A DNA stretch of 64,000 bases from Streptomyces harbinensis. GTDB taxonomy: Bacteria > Actinomycetota > Actinomycetes > Streptomycetales > Streptomycetaceae. Position 1 is the first letter of the stretch; each line of letters starts with the position of its first letter. Of the stretch, positions 7,962-15,980 are shown one piece after another. Below the pieces are notes generated by a model. That model did no database searches. It was not told the origin of the DNA and saw nothing but the letters and a program-made list of their open reading frames with translations. The translations under genes and the position numbers were made by a program. The stretch is taken from contig NZ_FPAB01000005.1 in assembly GCF_900116145.1 (NCBI RefSeq), forward strand, positions 496,001 through 560,000, written 5' to 3'.

Positions 7962-9706
7962 CCCGGCTGTTCAACGACCCCGCCGACTTCGCCGACGAGG
8001 CCCTGGCCGGCTTCGTCGCCGCGCACCGCCGCTGGGTCCGCCCCGTGACGGGCGGCGTGGTCCGCGCCGCCGGCACCCCGGCCGGGCAGGTCGCGGTGGT
8101 CATCGGCGGCGGCTCGGGCCACTACCCGGCCTTCTCCGGCCTGGTCGGCGCCGGCCTCGCCCACGGCGCGGCGGTCGGCAACGTCTTCGCCTCGCCCTCC
8201 GCCCAGCAGATCCGCGGCGTGGCCAAAGCCGCGCACGGCGGCGCAGGCGTGCTGCTCATGTACGGCAACTACGCGGGCGACGTCCTGCACTTCGGGCAGG
8301 CCGCCGACCGGCTGAACGCCGAGGGCGTACCCACCGCCACCTTCGCCGTCACCGACGACATCTCCAGCGCCCCGGCCGACCAGGCCGCCAAACGGCGCGG
8401 CATCGCCGGCGACCTGCCCGTCTTCAAGGCGGCGGCAGCCGCCGCCGAGGCCGGGCAGCCGCTGGCGGAGGTGGCGCGGATCGCCGCCCACGCGAACGCC
8501 CGTACCCGCTCCTTCGGCATCGCCTTCTCCGGCTGCACCCTGCCGGGCGCCGACGAGCCGCTGTTCACCGTCCCCGCCGGGCGGATGGCGGTCGGCCTCG
8601 GCATCCACGGGGAGCCCGGCATCGGCGAGGCGGTCCTGCCCACCGCCGACGAGGCCGCCGAACTGCTGGTGGCCGGTCTGCTGAAGGAACTGCCCGACGG
8701 CGTCACCGCCCCGGCCGGGAACCGGGCGGCCGTCATCCTCAACGGCCTCGGCTCCGTGAAGTACGAGGAACTGTTCGTCGTCTACCGCCGCGTCGCCGAA
8801 CTGCTCCAGGAGGCCGGCGTCACCGTCGTGGAACCCGAGGTCGGCGAACTCGTCACCAGCTTCGACATGGCCGGTGTCTCCCTCACCCTCACCTGGCTCG
8901 ACGCACAACTCGAACCGCTGTGGACCGCGCCCGCCGACACCCCCGCCCTGCGCAAGGGCGCCGTCGCCCCCGCCGCCGCGGGCACGGCGGCGGCGGCGCC
9001 GGAGAGCACGCCGGAGACCGAGGACGACGCCCTCCCGCAGGGCACCGCTGCCTCCCGCGAGACCGCCGTCACCGCCGCCGCCGCACTGCGCGCCGTCGCC
9101 GCCACCGTCGCCGAGCACGCCGAGGAACTCGGCCGCATCGACGCGGTCGCCGGCGACGGCGACCACGGCATCGGCATGCTGCGCGGCGCCACCGCCGCCG
9201 ACGCCGCAGCCCGCGACGCCGCCGAACGGGGCGCGGGCGCCGGGACCGTACTGCACCGGGCCGCCGACGCCTGGGCCGACCGGGCCGGCGGCACCTCCGG
9301 CGCGCTGTGGGGCACCATCCTGCACGCGGTCGGCGACGCCCTCGGCGACGAGGAACGCCCCACCGCCGCCACCGTCGCCGCCGGCGTCACCCGCGCCGGC
9401 GAGGAGGTACGCCGGGTCGGCGGCGCCCGGGTCGGCGACAAGACCATGGTCGATGTCCTGGTGCCGTTCGCCGACACCCTGGCCGCCGCCACCGGCGCCG
9501 GCGACCGGCTCGCCGCCGCCTGGGACCGGGCGGCCGGCGCCGCCGGCGAGGCCGCCGCCGCGACCGCCGACCTGCTCCCGCAGATGGGCCGCGCCCGCCC
9601 GCACGCCGAGAAGTCCCTCGGCACCCCGGACGCCGGCGCCCACTCGCTCGCCCTCATCGTGCGCGCCGTCCACGGCGTGCTGTCCGACACCACCGAGGAA
9701 CACTGA
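7958..9706 (+). CDS. DhaK-DhaL kinase, erythrulose-kinase-like (LerK/DerK type)
   Basis: A single-chain ATP-dependent ketose kinase, 582 aa. The DhaK half has GGGSGHYPAF (50-59) and the substrate-binding histidine His217 in GIHGEPG; after an alanine-rich linker (about 335-365) the DhaL half has the magnesium/ATP motif DAVAGDGDHGIGM (395-407). Relatives phosphorylate dihydroxyacetone or, in tetritol pathways of Mycobacterium smegmatis, L- or D-erythrulose. The following RpiB-like and TIM-like genes point to a tetrulose rather than dihydroxyacetone, but this is inference. Overlaps the permease stop by four bases. Confidence 0.85.
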   Translation: MTRLFNDPADFADEALAGFVAAHRRWVRPVTGGVVRAAGTPAGQVAVVIGGGSGHYPAFSGLVGAGLAHGAAVGNVFASPSAQQIRGVAKAAHGGAGVLLMYGNYAGDVLHFGQAADRLNAEGVPTATFAVTDDISSAPADQAAKRRGIAGDLPVFKAAAAAAEAGQPLAEVARIAAHANARTRSFGIAFSGCTLPGADEPLFTVPAGRMAVGLGIHGEPGIGEAVLPTADEAAELLVAGLLKELPDGVTAPAGNRAAVILNGLGSVKYEELFVVYRRVAELLQEAGVTVVEPEVGELVTSFDMAGVSLTLTWLDAQLEPLWTAPADTPALRKGAVAPAAAGTAAAAPESTPETEDDALPQGTAASRETAVTAAAALRAVAATVAEHAEELGRIDAVAGDGDHGIGMLRGATAADAAARDAAERGAGAGTVLHRAADAWADRAGGTSGALWGTILHAVGDALGDEERPTAATVAAGVTRAGEEVRRVGGARVGDKTMVDVLVPFADTLAAATGAGDRLAAAWDRAAGAAGEAAAATADLLPQMGRARPHAEKSLGTPDAGAHSLALIVRAVHGVLSDTTEEH

Positions 9707-9707
9707 G

Positions 9708-10187
9708 ATGACCGACAAGCTCCGCATCGTCATCGGCTGCGACGACGCCGGCTACCAGTACAAGGAAGCCCTCAAGAAGGATCTGGAGGCCAGCGAACTG
9801 GTCGCCTCGGTCACCGACGTGGGCGTGGACGCCGACGGACACACCGCCTACCCGACCATCGCCATCGCCGCCGCCGAGATCGTCGCGCGCGGCGAGGCCG
9901 ACCGCGCGCTGCTGGTGTGCGGCACCGGCCTCGGCGTGGCCATCGCCGCCAACAAGGTCAAGGGCATCCGCGCCGTCACCGCGCACGACTCCTTCTCCGT
10001 CGAGCGCGCCATCCTCTCCAACAACGCCCAGGTCCTCACCTTCGGCCAGCGCGTCATCGGCCTCGAACTGGCCCGCCGCCTCGCCCGCGAATGGCTCACC
10101 TACCGCTTCGACACCGCCTCGGCGTCGGCCGGCAAGGTCCAGCTGATGTGCGACTACGAGGACCGGCCGGGGACCGAGGCCGCCTGA
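9708..10187 (+). CDS. RpiB/LacAB-family sugar-phosphate isomerase (DerI/EryI-like)
   Basis: A 159-aa aldose-ketose isomerase of the RpiB family. The catalytic cysteine is Cys71 in LLVCGTGLGVAIAANKVKGIRA and the ring-opening histidine corresponds to His93 in TAHDSFS. The usual GxDHAG near the N-terminus reads GCDDAG here. In tetritol pathways this family converts D-erythrulose-4-phosphate to D-erythrose-4-phosphate (DerI, EryI); ribose-5-phosphate isomerase activity cannot be excluded. It starts one base after the kinase stop and its own stop overlaps the next start. Confidence 0.85.
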   Translation: MTDKLRIVIGCDDAGYQYKEALKKDLEASELVASVTDVGVDADGHTAYPTIAIAAAEIVARGEADRALLVCGTGLGVAIAANKVKGIRAVTAHDSFSVERAILSNNAQVLTFGQRVIGLELARRLAREWLTYRFDTASASAGKVQLMCDYEDRPGTEAA

Positions 10188-10948
10188 TGTCCACACCCGC
10201 TGCCCCGCCCGTGCTGCTGGGGGTGAGCCTGAAGATGTACTTCGGCCACCACCGGACCCTGCGCTGGGCGGAACAGGTCGGACGGCTTGCCGCCCGCCAC
10301 CCCGTCACCACCTCCGGCGCCGCCCGGCTGTTCGTGCTGCCCGCCTTCCCCGCCATCGTGCCGGTCGCCGCCGTCCTGGAGGGCACCGGCGTCGCCGTCG
10401 GCGCCCAGGACATCGCCACCGAGGACAGCGGCCCCTACACCGGCGAGGTCGGCGGCCCCTCGCTCGCCGAGATCGGCTGCGCCTACGCCGAGGTCGGCCA
10501 CGCCGAACGCCGCCGGCTGTACGGCGAGGGCGACACCGTGGTGGCCGCCAAGACCGCCGCCGCCCTGCGCAACGGCCTCACCCCCGTGCTCTGCGTCGGC
10601 GAACGCGACCGCGTCGCCCCCGACGAGGCCGCCCGCCGCACCGTCGCCGAAACCGAGCGCCTGCTGTACGGCCTCACCGGCCCGGTCACCGTCGCCTACG
10701 AGCCCCAGTGGGCCATCGGCGCCCCCGAACCCGCCTCGGCCGAGCACATCACCACCGTGTGCGCCGGGCTGCGCGGCTGGCTGGACGCCCAGCCGCAGCA
10801 CGCCGGCTCCACCGTCATCTACGGCGGCAGCGCCGGCCCCGGCCTGCTCGGCCGGATCGCGCCCGCCGCCGGCGGCCTCTTCCTGGGCCGCTTCGCCCAC
10901 GACGTGGCCGCCGTCGAAACCATCCTCGACGAACTGGCGGTGGCGTGA
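10187..10948 (+). CDS. Triosephosphate-isomerase-family enzyme (LerI/EryH-like)
   Basis: A 253-aa TIM-fold isomerase. Catalytic Lys16 (GVSLKMYFG), His105 (EVGHAERRR) and Glu172 (AYEPQWAIGAP) are all present, as is the phosphate-binding YGGSAGPGL near the C-terminus. Compared with housekeeping TPI the motifs are changed (SLKMYFG for the usual NWKMN, YEPQWAIGA for YEPVWAIGTG), as in LerI/EryH proteins that interconvert L-erythrulose-1-phosphate or D-erythrulose-1-phosphate with D-erythrulose-4-phosphate. The ATG overlaps the previous stop (TGATG). Position between RpiB-like and epimerase-like genes supports this role. Confidence 0.85.
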   Translation: MSTPAAPPVLLGVSLKMYFGHHRTLRWAEQVGRLAARHPVTTSGAARLFVLPAFPAIVPVAAVLEGTGVAVGAQDIATEDSGPYTGEVGGPSLAEIGCAYAEVGHAERRRLYGEGDTVVAAKTAAALRNGLTPVLCVGERDRVAPDEAARRTVAETERLLYGLTGPVTVAYEPQWAIGAPEPASAEHITTVCAGLRGWLDAQPQHAGSTVIYGGSAGPGLLGRIAPAAGGLFLGRFAHDVAAVETILDELAVA

Positions 10949-11751
10949 TGGCGTACGGCATCAGCACCTACGCGTACTTCTGGCGCATCTCCGAGCGCGC
11001 CCCGCGCCCGCTCACCCTCCCCGAGATGCTCGCCGACACCAAAGCGCTGGGCGGCGAGGTCTTCCAGATCTGCGACTATCCGCTCATCGAGGGGTACGAC
11101 GCGGCCCGGCTCGCCGACCTGCGGGCCACCGCCGCCGACCTCGGCCTGCGCCTGGAACTGGGCACCCGGGGCGTACGCACCGCACACCTCCTGCGCTACC
11201 TGGAGATCGCCGAGGCCCTCGGCGTCACCCTGGTGCGTTCCATGCTCAACACCGCCGACCACCGGCCCAGCACCGACGAGGCGGTGGACCTGCTGGCCCC
11301 GGCCGTCCAGCGGTACGCGGCGAGCGGGGTCACGCTCGGCCTGGAGACCTACGAGCAGGTCTCCACCGATGACCTGCTCACCGTCGTCCGCCGCGTGGAC
11401 CGCCCGCAGCTGGGCGTCGTCCTCGACCCCGGCAACAGCGTGGCCCGCCTGGAGCGGCCCGCCGACGTCGTGGCGGCCACCGCCCCGTACGTCGTCAACA
11501 TCCACGTCAAGGACTTCTCCTTCACCCGCCGCGACGGCTGGATCGGCTTCACCTACGCCGGCTGCCCGCTGGGCGAAGGACTCCTGGACTACGACGGCAT
11601 GATCGCCGCCGTCCGGCCGCACGAGCGCGGCCTGAGTCAGATCGTCGAACACTGGCTGCCCTGGCAGGACGAGGGCTTCGAAGCCACCGCCCGCCGGGAG
11701 GACCAGTGGACCCGGCACAGCATCACCACCCTTCTGAGGAGCGCGTCATGA
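10948..11751 (+). CDS. Sugar phosphate isomerase/epimerase (xylose-isomerase-like TIM barrel)
   Basis: A 267-aa protein of the AP-endonuclease-2/xylose-isomerase-like barrel. Metal ligands of the family can be matched: Glu in LGLETYEQVS, Asp in GVVLDPGNS, His in VNIHVKDF and Glu in QIVEHWLPWQDE. EryC of Brucella, which racemises erythrulose-1-phosphate, belongs to the same broad superfamily, but membership is too wide to assign the reaction. It may act on the four-carbon phosphate or on a precursor acid. Overlaps both neighbours by one and four bases. Confidence 0.8.
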   Translation: MAYGISTYAYFWRISERAPRPLTLPEMLADTKALGGEVFQICDYPLIEGYDAARLADLRATAADLGLRLELGTRGVRTAHLLRYLEIAEALGVTLVRSMLNTADHRPSTDEAVDLLAPAVQRYAASGVTLGLETYEQVSTDDLLTVVRRVDRPQLGVVLDPGNSVARLERPADVVAATAPYVVNIHVKDFSFTRRDGWIGFTYAGCPLGEGLLDYDGMIAAVRPHERGLSQIVEHWLPWQDEGFEATARREDQWTRHSITTLLRSAS

Positions 11752-12617
11752 CCACCGAGTCCCCGTCCACCACCCCCACCGTCGCCGTGATCGGCGCCGC
11801 CGGCAAGATGGGCCAGCGCGTCTCCAACAACCTCGTCGACAGCGACTTCCAGGTGCTGTTCAGCGAGGCGTCCCCCAAGGGGCAGGAGCTGATCCGGAGC
11901 CTCGGCCGCGAGCTGACCGAGTCCGCCGACGCCGCCGCCCGCGCGGACGTCGTCATCCTGGCCGTGCCGGACGTCGTCCTGGGCGCCGTCTCCGCCGAAC
12001 TCGTCCCGCTGATGAAGCCCGGCACCGTCGTCCTCACCCTGGACCCGGCCGCCGCCTACGCCGGACTGCTGCACGAGCGCGCCGACATCCACTACGCGTG
12101 CGCCCACCCCTGCCACCCCTCGGTGTTCCTGGAGCGCACCACCAAGGAGGAGTGGGCCGACACCTTCGGCGGGATCGCCGCGCCGCAGGAGGTCGTCGCC
12201 GCGTACGAGGGCGGGGACGCCGCCAAGCAGGAGCTGGCCGAGTCCGTCATCCGCGTCATGTACGCGCCGGTCGTGGACGTGCACTGGGTGACGGTCAAGC
12301 AGCTCGCCGTCCTGGAGCCGACCCTGGTGGAGACCATCGCCTGCATGGTGGGCGCGCTGCTCACCGAGGCGCTGCACGAGACCGTGCACACCGTCGGCGT
12401 ACCGGAGAAGGCCGCCCGCGCGATGCTGCTGGGCCACACCCAGGTGGCGCTGGCCAACACCCTCAAGGGCTCCAACCCGTTCTCGGACGCCTGCCTGATC
12501 GCCATGGACTACGGCCGCGAGTCGATCGTGCGCGAGGACTGGAAGAAGGTCTTCGAGGACGAGGAACTGGACAAGGTCATCACCCGGATGCTCAAGATCA
12601 AGGAAATCAAGCGCTGA
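11748..12617 (+). CDS. Phosphogluconate-dehydrogenase-C-domain oxidoreductase (apionate oxidoisomerase ApnO-like)
   Basis: A 289-aa NAD(P)-binding protein. The Rossmann start is VIGAAGKMGQRV (GxxGxMG), with VILAVPDVVLGAVSAELVPL and TLDPAAAYAG following; the second half (YACAHPCHPSVF, WVTVKQLAVLEPTLVET, MLLGHTQVALANTL) resembles the C-terminal domain shared by 6-phosphogluconate-type dehydrogenases and by D-apionate oxidoisomerase (ApnO). ApnO makes 3-oxo-isoapionate, whose degradation leads to L-erythrulose-1-phosphate, the substrate class expected for the neighbours. The kinase (OiaK) and RuBisCO-like enzymes of the known apionate route are not seen here, so the acid substrate is open. Confidence 0.7.
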   Translation: MTTESPSTTPTVAVIGAAGKMGQRVSNNLVDSDFQVLFSEASPKGQELIRSLGRELTESADAAARADVVILAVPDVVLGAVSAELVPLMKPGTVVLTLDPAAAYAGLLHERADIHYACAHPCHPSVFLERTTKEEWADTFGGIAAPQEVVAAYEGGDAAKQELAESVIRVMYAPVVDVHWVTVKQLAVLEPTLVETIACMVGALLTEALHETVHTVGVPEKAARAMLLGHTQVALANTLKGSNPFSDACLIAMDYGRESIVREDWKKVFEDEELDKVITRMLKIKEIKR

Positions 12618-14668
12618 TGACCGTCCCCGACTTCACCTGGTCGGAGCTGGACCGCCGGGCCGTCGACACCGCCCGCGTGCTGGCCGCCGACGCCGTACAG
12701 CACGCGGGGCACGGCCACCCGGGCACGGCGATGACCCTGGCCCCGGCCGCGTACACCCTCTTCCAGAAGGTGATGCGGCACGACCCGGCCGACCCCGCGT
12801 GGCCGGGCCGCGACCGGTTCGTCCTGTCGGCCGGGCACGCCTCGCTGACGCTGTACATCCAGCTGTACCTGGCCGGGTTCGGCCTGGAGCTGGACGATCT
12901 GAAGGCGTTCCGCCGGCACGGCTCGCTGACCCCGGGTCACCCGGAGTACGGGCACACCGCCGGGGTGGAGACCACCACCGGGCCGCTCGGGCAGGGCGTG
13001 GCGAACGCGGTGGGCATGGCGATGGCCGCCCGCTACGAACGTGGCCTGTTCGACCCGGACACGGCGGTGGGCCGTTCGCCGTTCGACCACTTCGTCTACG
13101 CGATCGCGGGCGACGGCTGCCTCCAGGAGGGCATCGCGGCGGAGGCGTCCTCGCTCGCCGGGCACCAGAAGCTCGGCAACCTGATCATGCTGTGGGACGA
13201 CAACCACATCTCGATCGAGGGCGACACCGTCACCGCCGTCTCCGAGGACACCGCCCTGCGCTACGAGGCGTACGGCTGGCACGTCCAGCGGGTGGAACCG
13301 CTGGAGAACGGCGACATCGACCCCGCCGCCCTGCACGCCGCCGTCCGCGCCGCGCAGGCCGTCACCGACAAGCCGTCGCTGATCGCGCTCCGTACGATCA
13401 TCGCCTGGCCGGCCCCGAACGCGCAGAACACCGAAGCCGCGCACGGCGCCGCGCTGGGCGCGGCGGAGGTCGCGGCCACCAAGCGGGTGCTGGGCCTGGA
13501 CCCCGATCAGTCCTTCGAGGTCGCGGACGAGGTGATCGCGCACGCGCGCGGCGCCCTGGCACGCGGCCGGGAGGCCCGGGCCGCCTGGGAGAAGGACCTC
13601 GCCGCCTGGCGCACCGCACAGCCCGAGCGGGCCGCCGTCTTCGACCGCGTCAGCGCGGGCGAACTCCCCGAGGGCTGGGAATCCGCACTCCCCTCCTTCG
13701 AGACCGGCACCAAGGTCGCCACCCGCGCGGCGTCCGGCCAGGTCCTCAAGGCCCTGGGCGCGGTCATCCCCGAACTGTGGGGCGGCTCGGCCGACCTGGC
13801 CGGCTCGAACAACACGACGATCGACGCCGGTTCGTCCTTCCTCCCGGAAGGCAACCCGCTGCCGGAGGCCGACCCGTACGGCCGCACCATCCACTTCGGC
13901 ATCCGCGAACACGCCATGGCGGCCGAGCTGAACGGCATCGCGCTGCACGGCAACACCCGCGCGTACGGCGGCACCTTCCTGGTGTTCTCCGACTACATGC
14001 GCAACGCGGTGCGGATGTCCGCGCTGATGGGGCTGCCGGTCACCTATGTGTGGACGCACGACTCGATCGGCCTCGGCGAGGACGGCCCCACCCACCAGCC
14101 GGTGGAACACCTCGCCTCGCTGCGGGCCATCCCCGGCCTGAACGTGGTCCGCCCGGCCGACGCCCACGAGACGGCGATCGCCTGGCGCGAGGCCCTGCGC
14201 CGGGGCACCCCGCACGGGCTGGCGCTGAGCCGGCAGGGCCTGCCGGTGTACGAGCGGAACGAGGACGCGGCGCGTGGCGGTTACATCCACACCGAGGCAA
14301 CCGGCGGCACACCGCGGGCGGTGCTGATCGCCACCGGCTCCGAGGTCCAGCTGGCGGTCGCCGCCCGCGACCTGCTCCAGGCCGAGGGCATCCCCACCCG
14401 CGTGGTGTCGATGCCGTGCGTGGAGTGGTTCGAGGAGCAGGACCGGTCCTACCGGGACGCGGTCCTGCCCCCGGCCGTCCGCGCCCGGGTCGCGGTGGAA
14501 GCCGGGGTCGCCCTGACCTGGCACCGCTACACGGGCGACGCGGGCCGGATCGTCTCGCTGGAACACTTCGGCGCCTCGGCGGACGGGGCCACGCTCTTCC
14601 GCGAGTACGGCTTCACCCCGGAAGCCGTCGCGGAGGCGGCCAGGACGTCACTGGCCGACGCCTCCTGA
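12617..14668 (+). CDS. tkt: Transketolase
   Basis: Full-length transketolase, 683 aa, thiamine-diphosphate dependent. Seen are GHPGTAMTLAP near the N-terminus, the ThDP motif GDGCLQEGIAAEAS followed by LWDDNHISIEGDT, the Pyr domain with GIREHAMAAELNGI and FLVFSDYMRNAVRMSAL, and HDSIGLGEDGPTHQPVEHLA. As the last gene of the sugar operon it would use the erythrose-4-phosphate made by the upstream isomerases with a ketose donor such as fructose-6-phosphate or xylulose-5-phosphate. It is a second copy type, since the housekeeping tkt normally lies beside tal and zwf genes. Start overlaps the previous stop. Confidence 0.93.
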   Translation: MTVPDFTWSELDRRAVDTARVLAADAVQHAGHGHPGTAMTLAPAAYTLFQKVMRHDPADPAWPGRDRFVLSAGHASLTLYIQLYLAGFGLELDDLKAFRRHGSLTPGHPEYGHTAGVETTTGPLGQGVANAVGMAMAARYERGLFDPDTAVGRSPFDHFVYAIAGDGCLQEGIAAEASSLAGHQKLGNLIMLWDDNHISIEGDTVTAVSEDTALRYEAYGWHVQRVEPLENGDIDPAALHAAVRAAQAVTDKPSLIALRTIIAWPAPNAQNTEAAHGAALGAAEVAATKRVLGLDPDQSFEVADEVIAHARGALARGREARAAWEKDLAAWRTAQPERAAVFDRVSAGELPEGWESALPSFETGTKVATRAASGQVLKALGAVIPELWGGSADLAGSNNTTIDAGSSFLPEGNPLPEADPYGRTIHFGIREHAMAAELNGIALHGNTRAYGGTFLVFSDYMRNAVRMSALMGLPVTYVWTHDSIGLGEDGPTHQPVEHLASLRAIPGLNVVRPADAHETAIAWREALRRGTPHGLALSRQGLPVYERNEDAARGGYIHTEATGGTPRAVLIATGSEVQLAVAARDLLQAEGIPTRVVSMPCVEWFEEQDRSYRDAVLPPAVRARVAVEAGVALTWHRYTGDAGRIVSLEHFGASADGATLFREYGFTPEAVAEAARTSLADAS

Positions 14669-14671
14669 ACC

Positions 14672-14714
14672 CCGGGCGCCCACGCACCGCATCCCTCGCT
14701 GCGCGGGCGCCCGG
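14672..14714 (+). terminator. Stem-loop after the sugar operon
   Basis: CCGGGCGCCC (14672-14681) pairs perfectly with GGGCGCCCGG (14705-14714); three further pairs form after one mismatch inside the 23-base loop. It begins four bases after the transketolase stop. There is no T-run, as is usual for Streptomyces terminators. Confidence 0.6.
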
Positions 14715-14775
14715 TCCAGCGGGCGGCGCGCCGCCGGGAGTCGGGCGTCAGGAGCCGGGTGTCGGCTGCCGGGTG

Positions 14776-15216
14776 TCAGGATCCGGCGGCGGAGAGCTGC
14801 CGGCGCACCCAGGCGGGGGCGGGATTGGTGTGCGGTCGGCCCCCGACGACGACCGTCGGCACGGTCTCGTTGCCGTCGTTGACCGCCCGCACCGCCTCGG
14901 CGGCCTCCGGATCGCGCCAGATGTTCACCCAGTGCAGCCGCCGGGCCCGGCCGGCCAGCCGAAGACGCAGTCGCAGGCAGTACGTACAGCCGGGCCGCCA
15001 GTAGACGACCGGCCGGCCATCGGCGGCGCTGCGGCGCCGGGCCTCCGCCGCACCGACCGACATCGGGAAGGCCAGCGGCGAGAACACCGCCGCGAGCAGC
15101 AGAAACAGCAGCAGCGTGACCACGGCCCCGACGGGGCTCCCGTCCAGGAACCGCGCCGTCGCGACGGCCGCCCCGCCGAGCAGGTACACGGCCGGCCAGG
15201 CCCAAGTGCGCTTCAT
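14776..15216 (-). CDS. Membrane-anchored glutaredoxin/mycoredoxin-like protein
   Basis: A 146-aa protein with two N-terminal hydrophobic segments (about 7-24 and 28-50) and a C-terminal thioredoxin fold. The redox motif is Cys77-Thr-Tyr-Cys80 in WRPGCTYC and the cis-proline region is NETVPTVVVGG, as in mycoredoxins that reduce mycothiol mixed disulfides. The segment IWRDPEAAEAVRAVN matches the family. Start chosen at ATG 15214-15216 (MKRTWAWPAV); the longer frame is not family-like. Single gene, convergent with the transketolase operon. Confidence 0.85.
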   Translation of the reverse strand: MKRTWAWPAVYLLGGAAVATARFLDGSPVGAVVTLLLFLLLAAVFSPLAFPMSVGAAEARRRSAADGRPVVYWRPGCTYCLRLRLRLAGRARRLHWVNIWRDPEAAEAVRAVNDGNETVPTVVVGGRPHTNPAPAWVRRQLSAAGS

Positions 15217-15314
15217 GACACTGCAGGCTACCGACGCCAGTGTACGAACCGGCGCTACCGGCCGACTCTCGTCATCATCTGTCGCCGACGCCCGAGGTGC
15301 CCAACCCGCTGGGA

Positions 15315-15890
15315 TCAGTCTCCCTCCTGTCGGGCCCGTGTGGTCAGACCCGGGATGACGAGCGTGAGCCATCGGGCTCGGGCGGGTTCGGGCTGGTCGA
15401 TGGGGGCGGTGGAGAAGATCAGGTAGATGTCGTTGACGGTGATGTCGGGGTGGATGTCACCGTCCTGCCGGCCTGCTGAGATCAGGGCGGTGACGGCGCG
15501 GCCGGCGCGGTCCTCGTCGGCGCGGTCACCCGGTTCGGCGCCCAGGGACTGGGCCGCTGCCTTCACGGCACGGTCGGTGACGGACAACTCGATCACGCGG
15601 CCGAGGAAGGCCGTCAGCTCGTCCGCGGCGCGGGCACCGGCGGCGACACGGCCGACGGCGGCTTCGGCGTCGTCGGCCACCCGGGAGACATGGGCGCCCA
15701 CGACTGCGGCGACCAGGTCCGTCTTGGTGGGGAAGTGGCGGTACAGCGTCCCGACGGCCACCCCGGCGGCGGCCGCTATCTCCTCCATGCCGACATCGGG
15801 CCCGTGGGCCGCGATCTGCCCACCCGCCGCGGAAAGGATCTTCTTACGGTTGCGGACCGCATCTGCGCGCGGTGCCCTGGCCTGACCCAC
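15315..15890 (-). CDS. TetR-family regulator
   Basis: A 191-aa repressor. The N-terminal helix-turn-helix region is MEEIAAAAGVAVGTLYRHFPTKTDL; the rest is the ligand domain. The start is taken at the GTG 15888-15890 (VGQARAPRADAVRNRKKIL), which has a strong GGAGGAGG ribosome site some ten bases upstream. It is divergent from the SDR gene at 15981, and a double dyad fills the intergenic region, so it most likely represses both itself and the dehydrogenase. The inducer is unknown. Confidence 0.9.
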   Translation of the reverse strand: MGQARAPRADAVRNRKKILSAAGGQIAAHGPDVGMEEIAAAAGVAVGTLYRHFPTKTDLVAAVVGAHVSRVADDAEAAVGRVAAGARAADELTAFLGRVIELSVTDRAVKAAAQSLGAEPGDRADEDRAGRAVTALISAGRQDGDIHPDITVNDIYLIFSTAPIDQPEPARARWLTLVIPGLTTRARQEGD

Positions 15891-15916
15891 CTGGATGGAC
15901 CTCCTCCACTTGCATA

Positions 15917-15962
15917 AAGATGAATGCTGATTCAGGATAGATAGTGAATCTGCATTCATCTT
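15917..15962. promoter_or_regulatory. Double TetR operator between tetR and SDR genes
   Basis: Two 14-bp dyads of the form TGAAT-N4-ATTCA lie at 15921-15934 and 15945-15958, 24 bp apart centre to centre. They sit inside a larger inverted repeat: 15917-15934 pairs with 15945-15962 with a single mismatch and a 10-bp spacer. The site fills the 90-bp gap between the two divergent starts, where both promoters must lie. Confidence 0.75.
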
Positions 15963-15980
15963 AGTCATGAGGACCCCACC

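Noticed and set aside
14715..14775. tRNA-like or regulatory RNA in the gap after the transketolase terminator
   Set aside because: Only CCGGGTGTC-type direct repeats are visible; no cloverleaf or conserved T-loop sequence.
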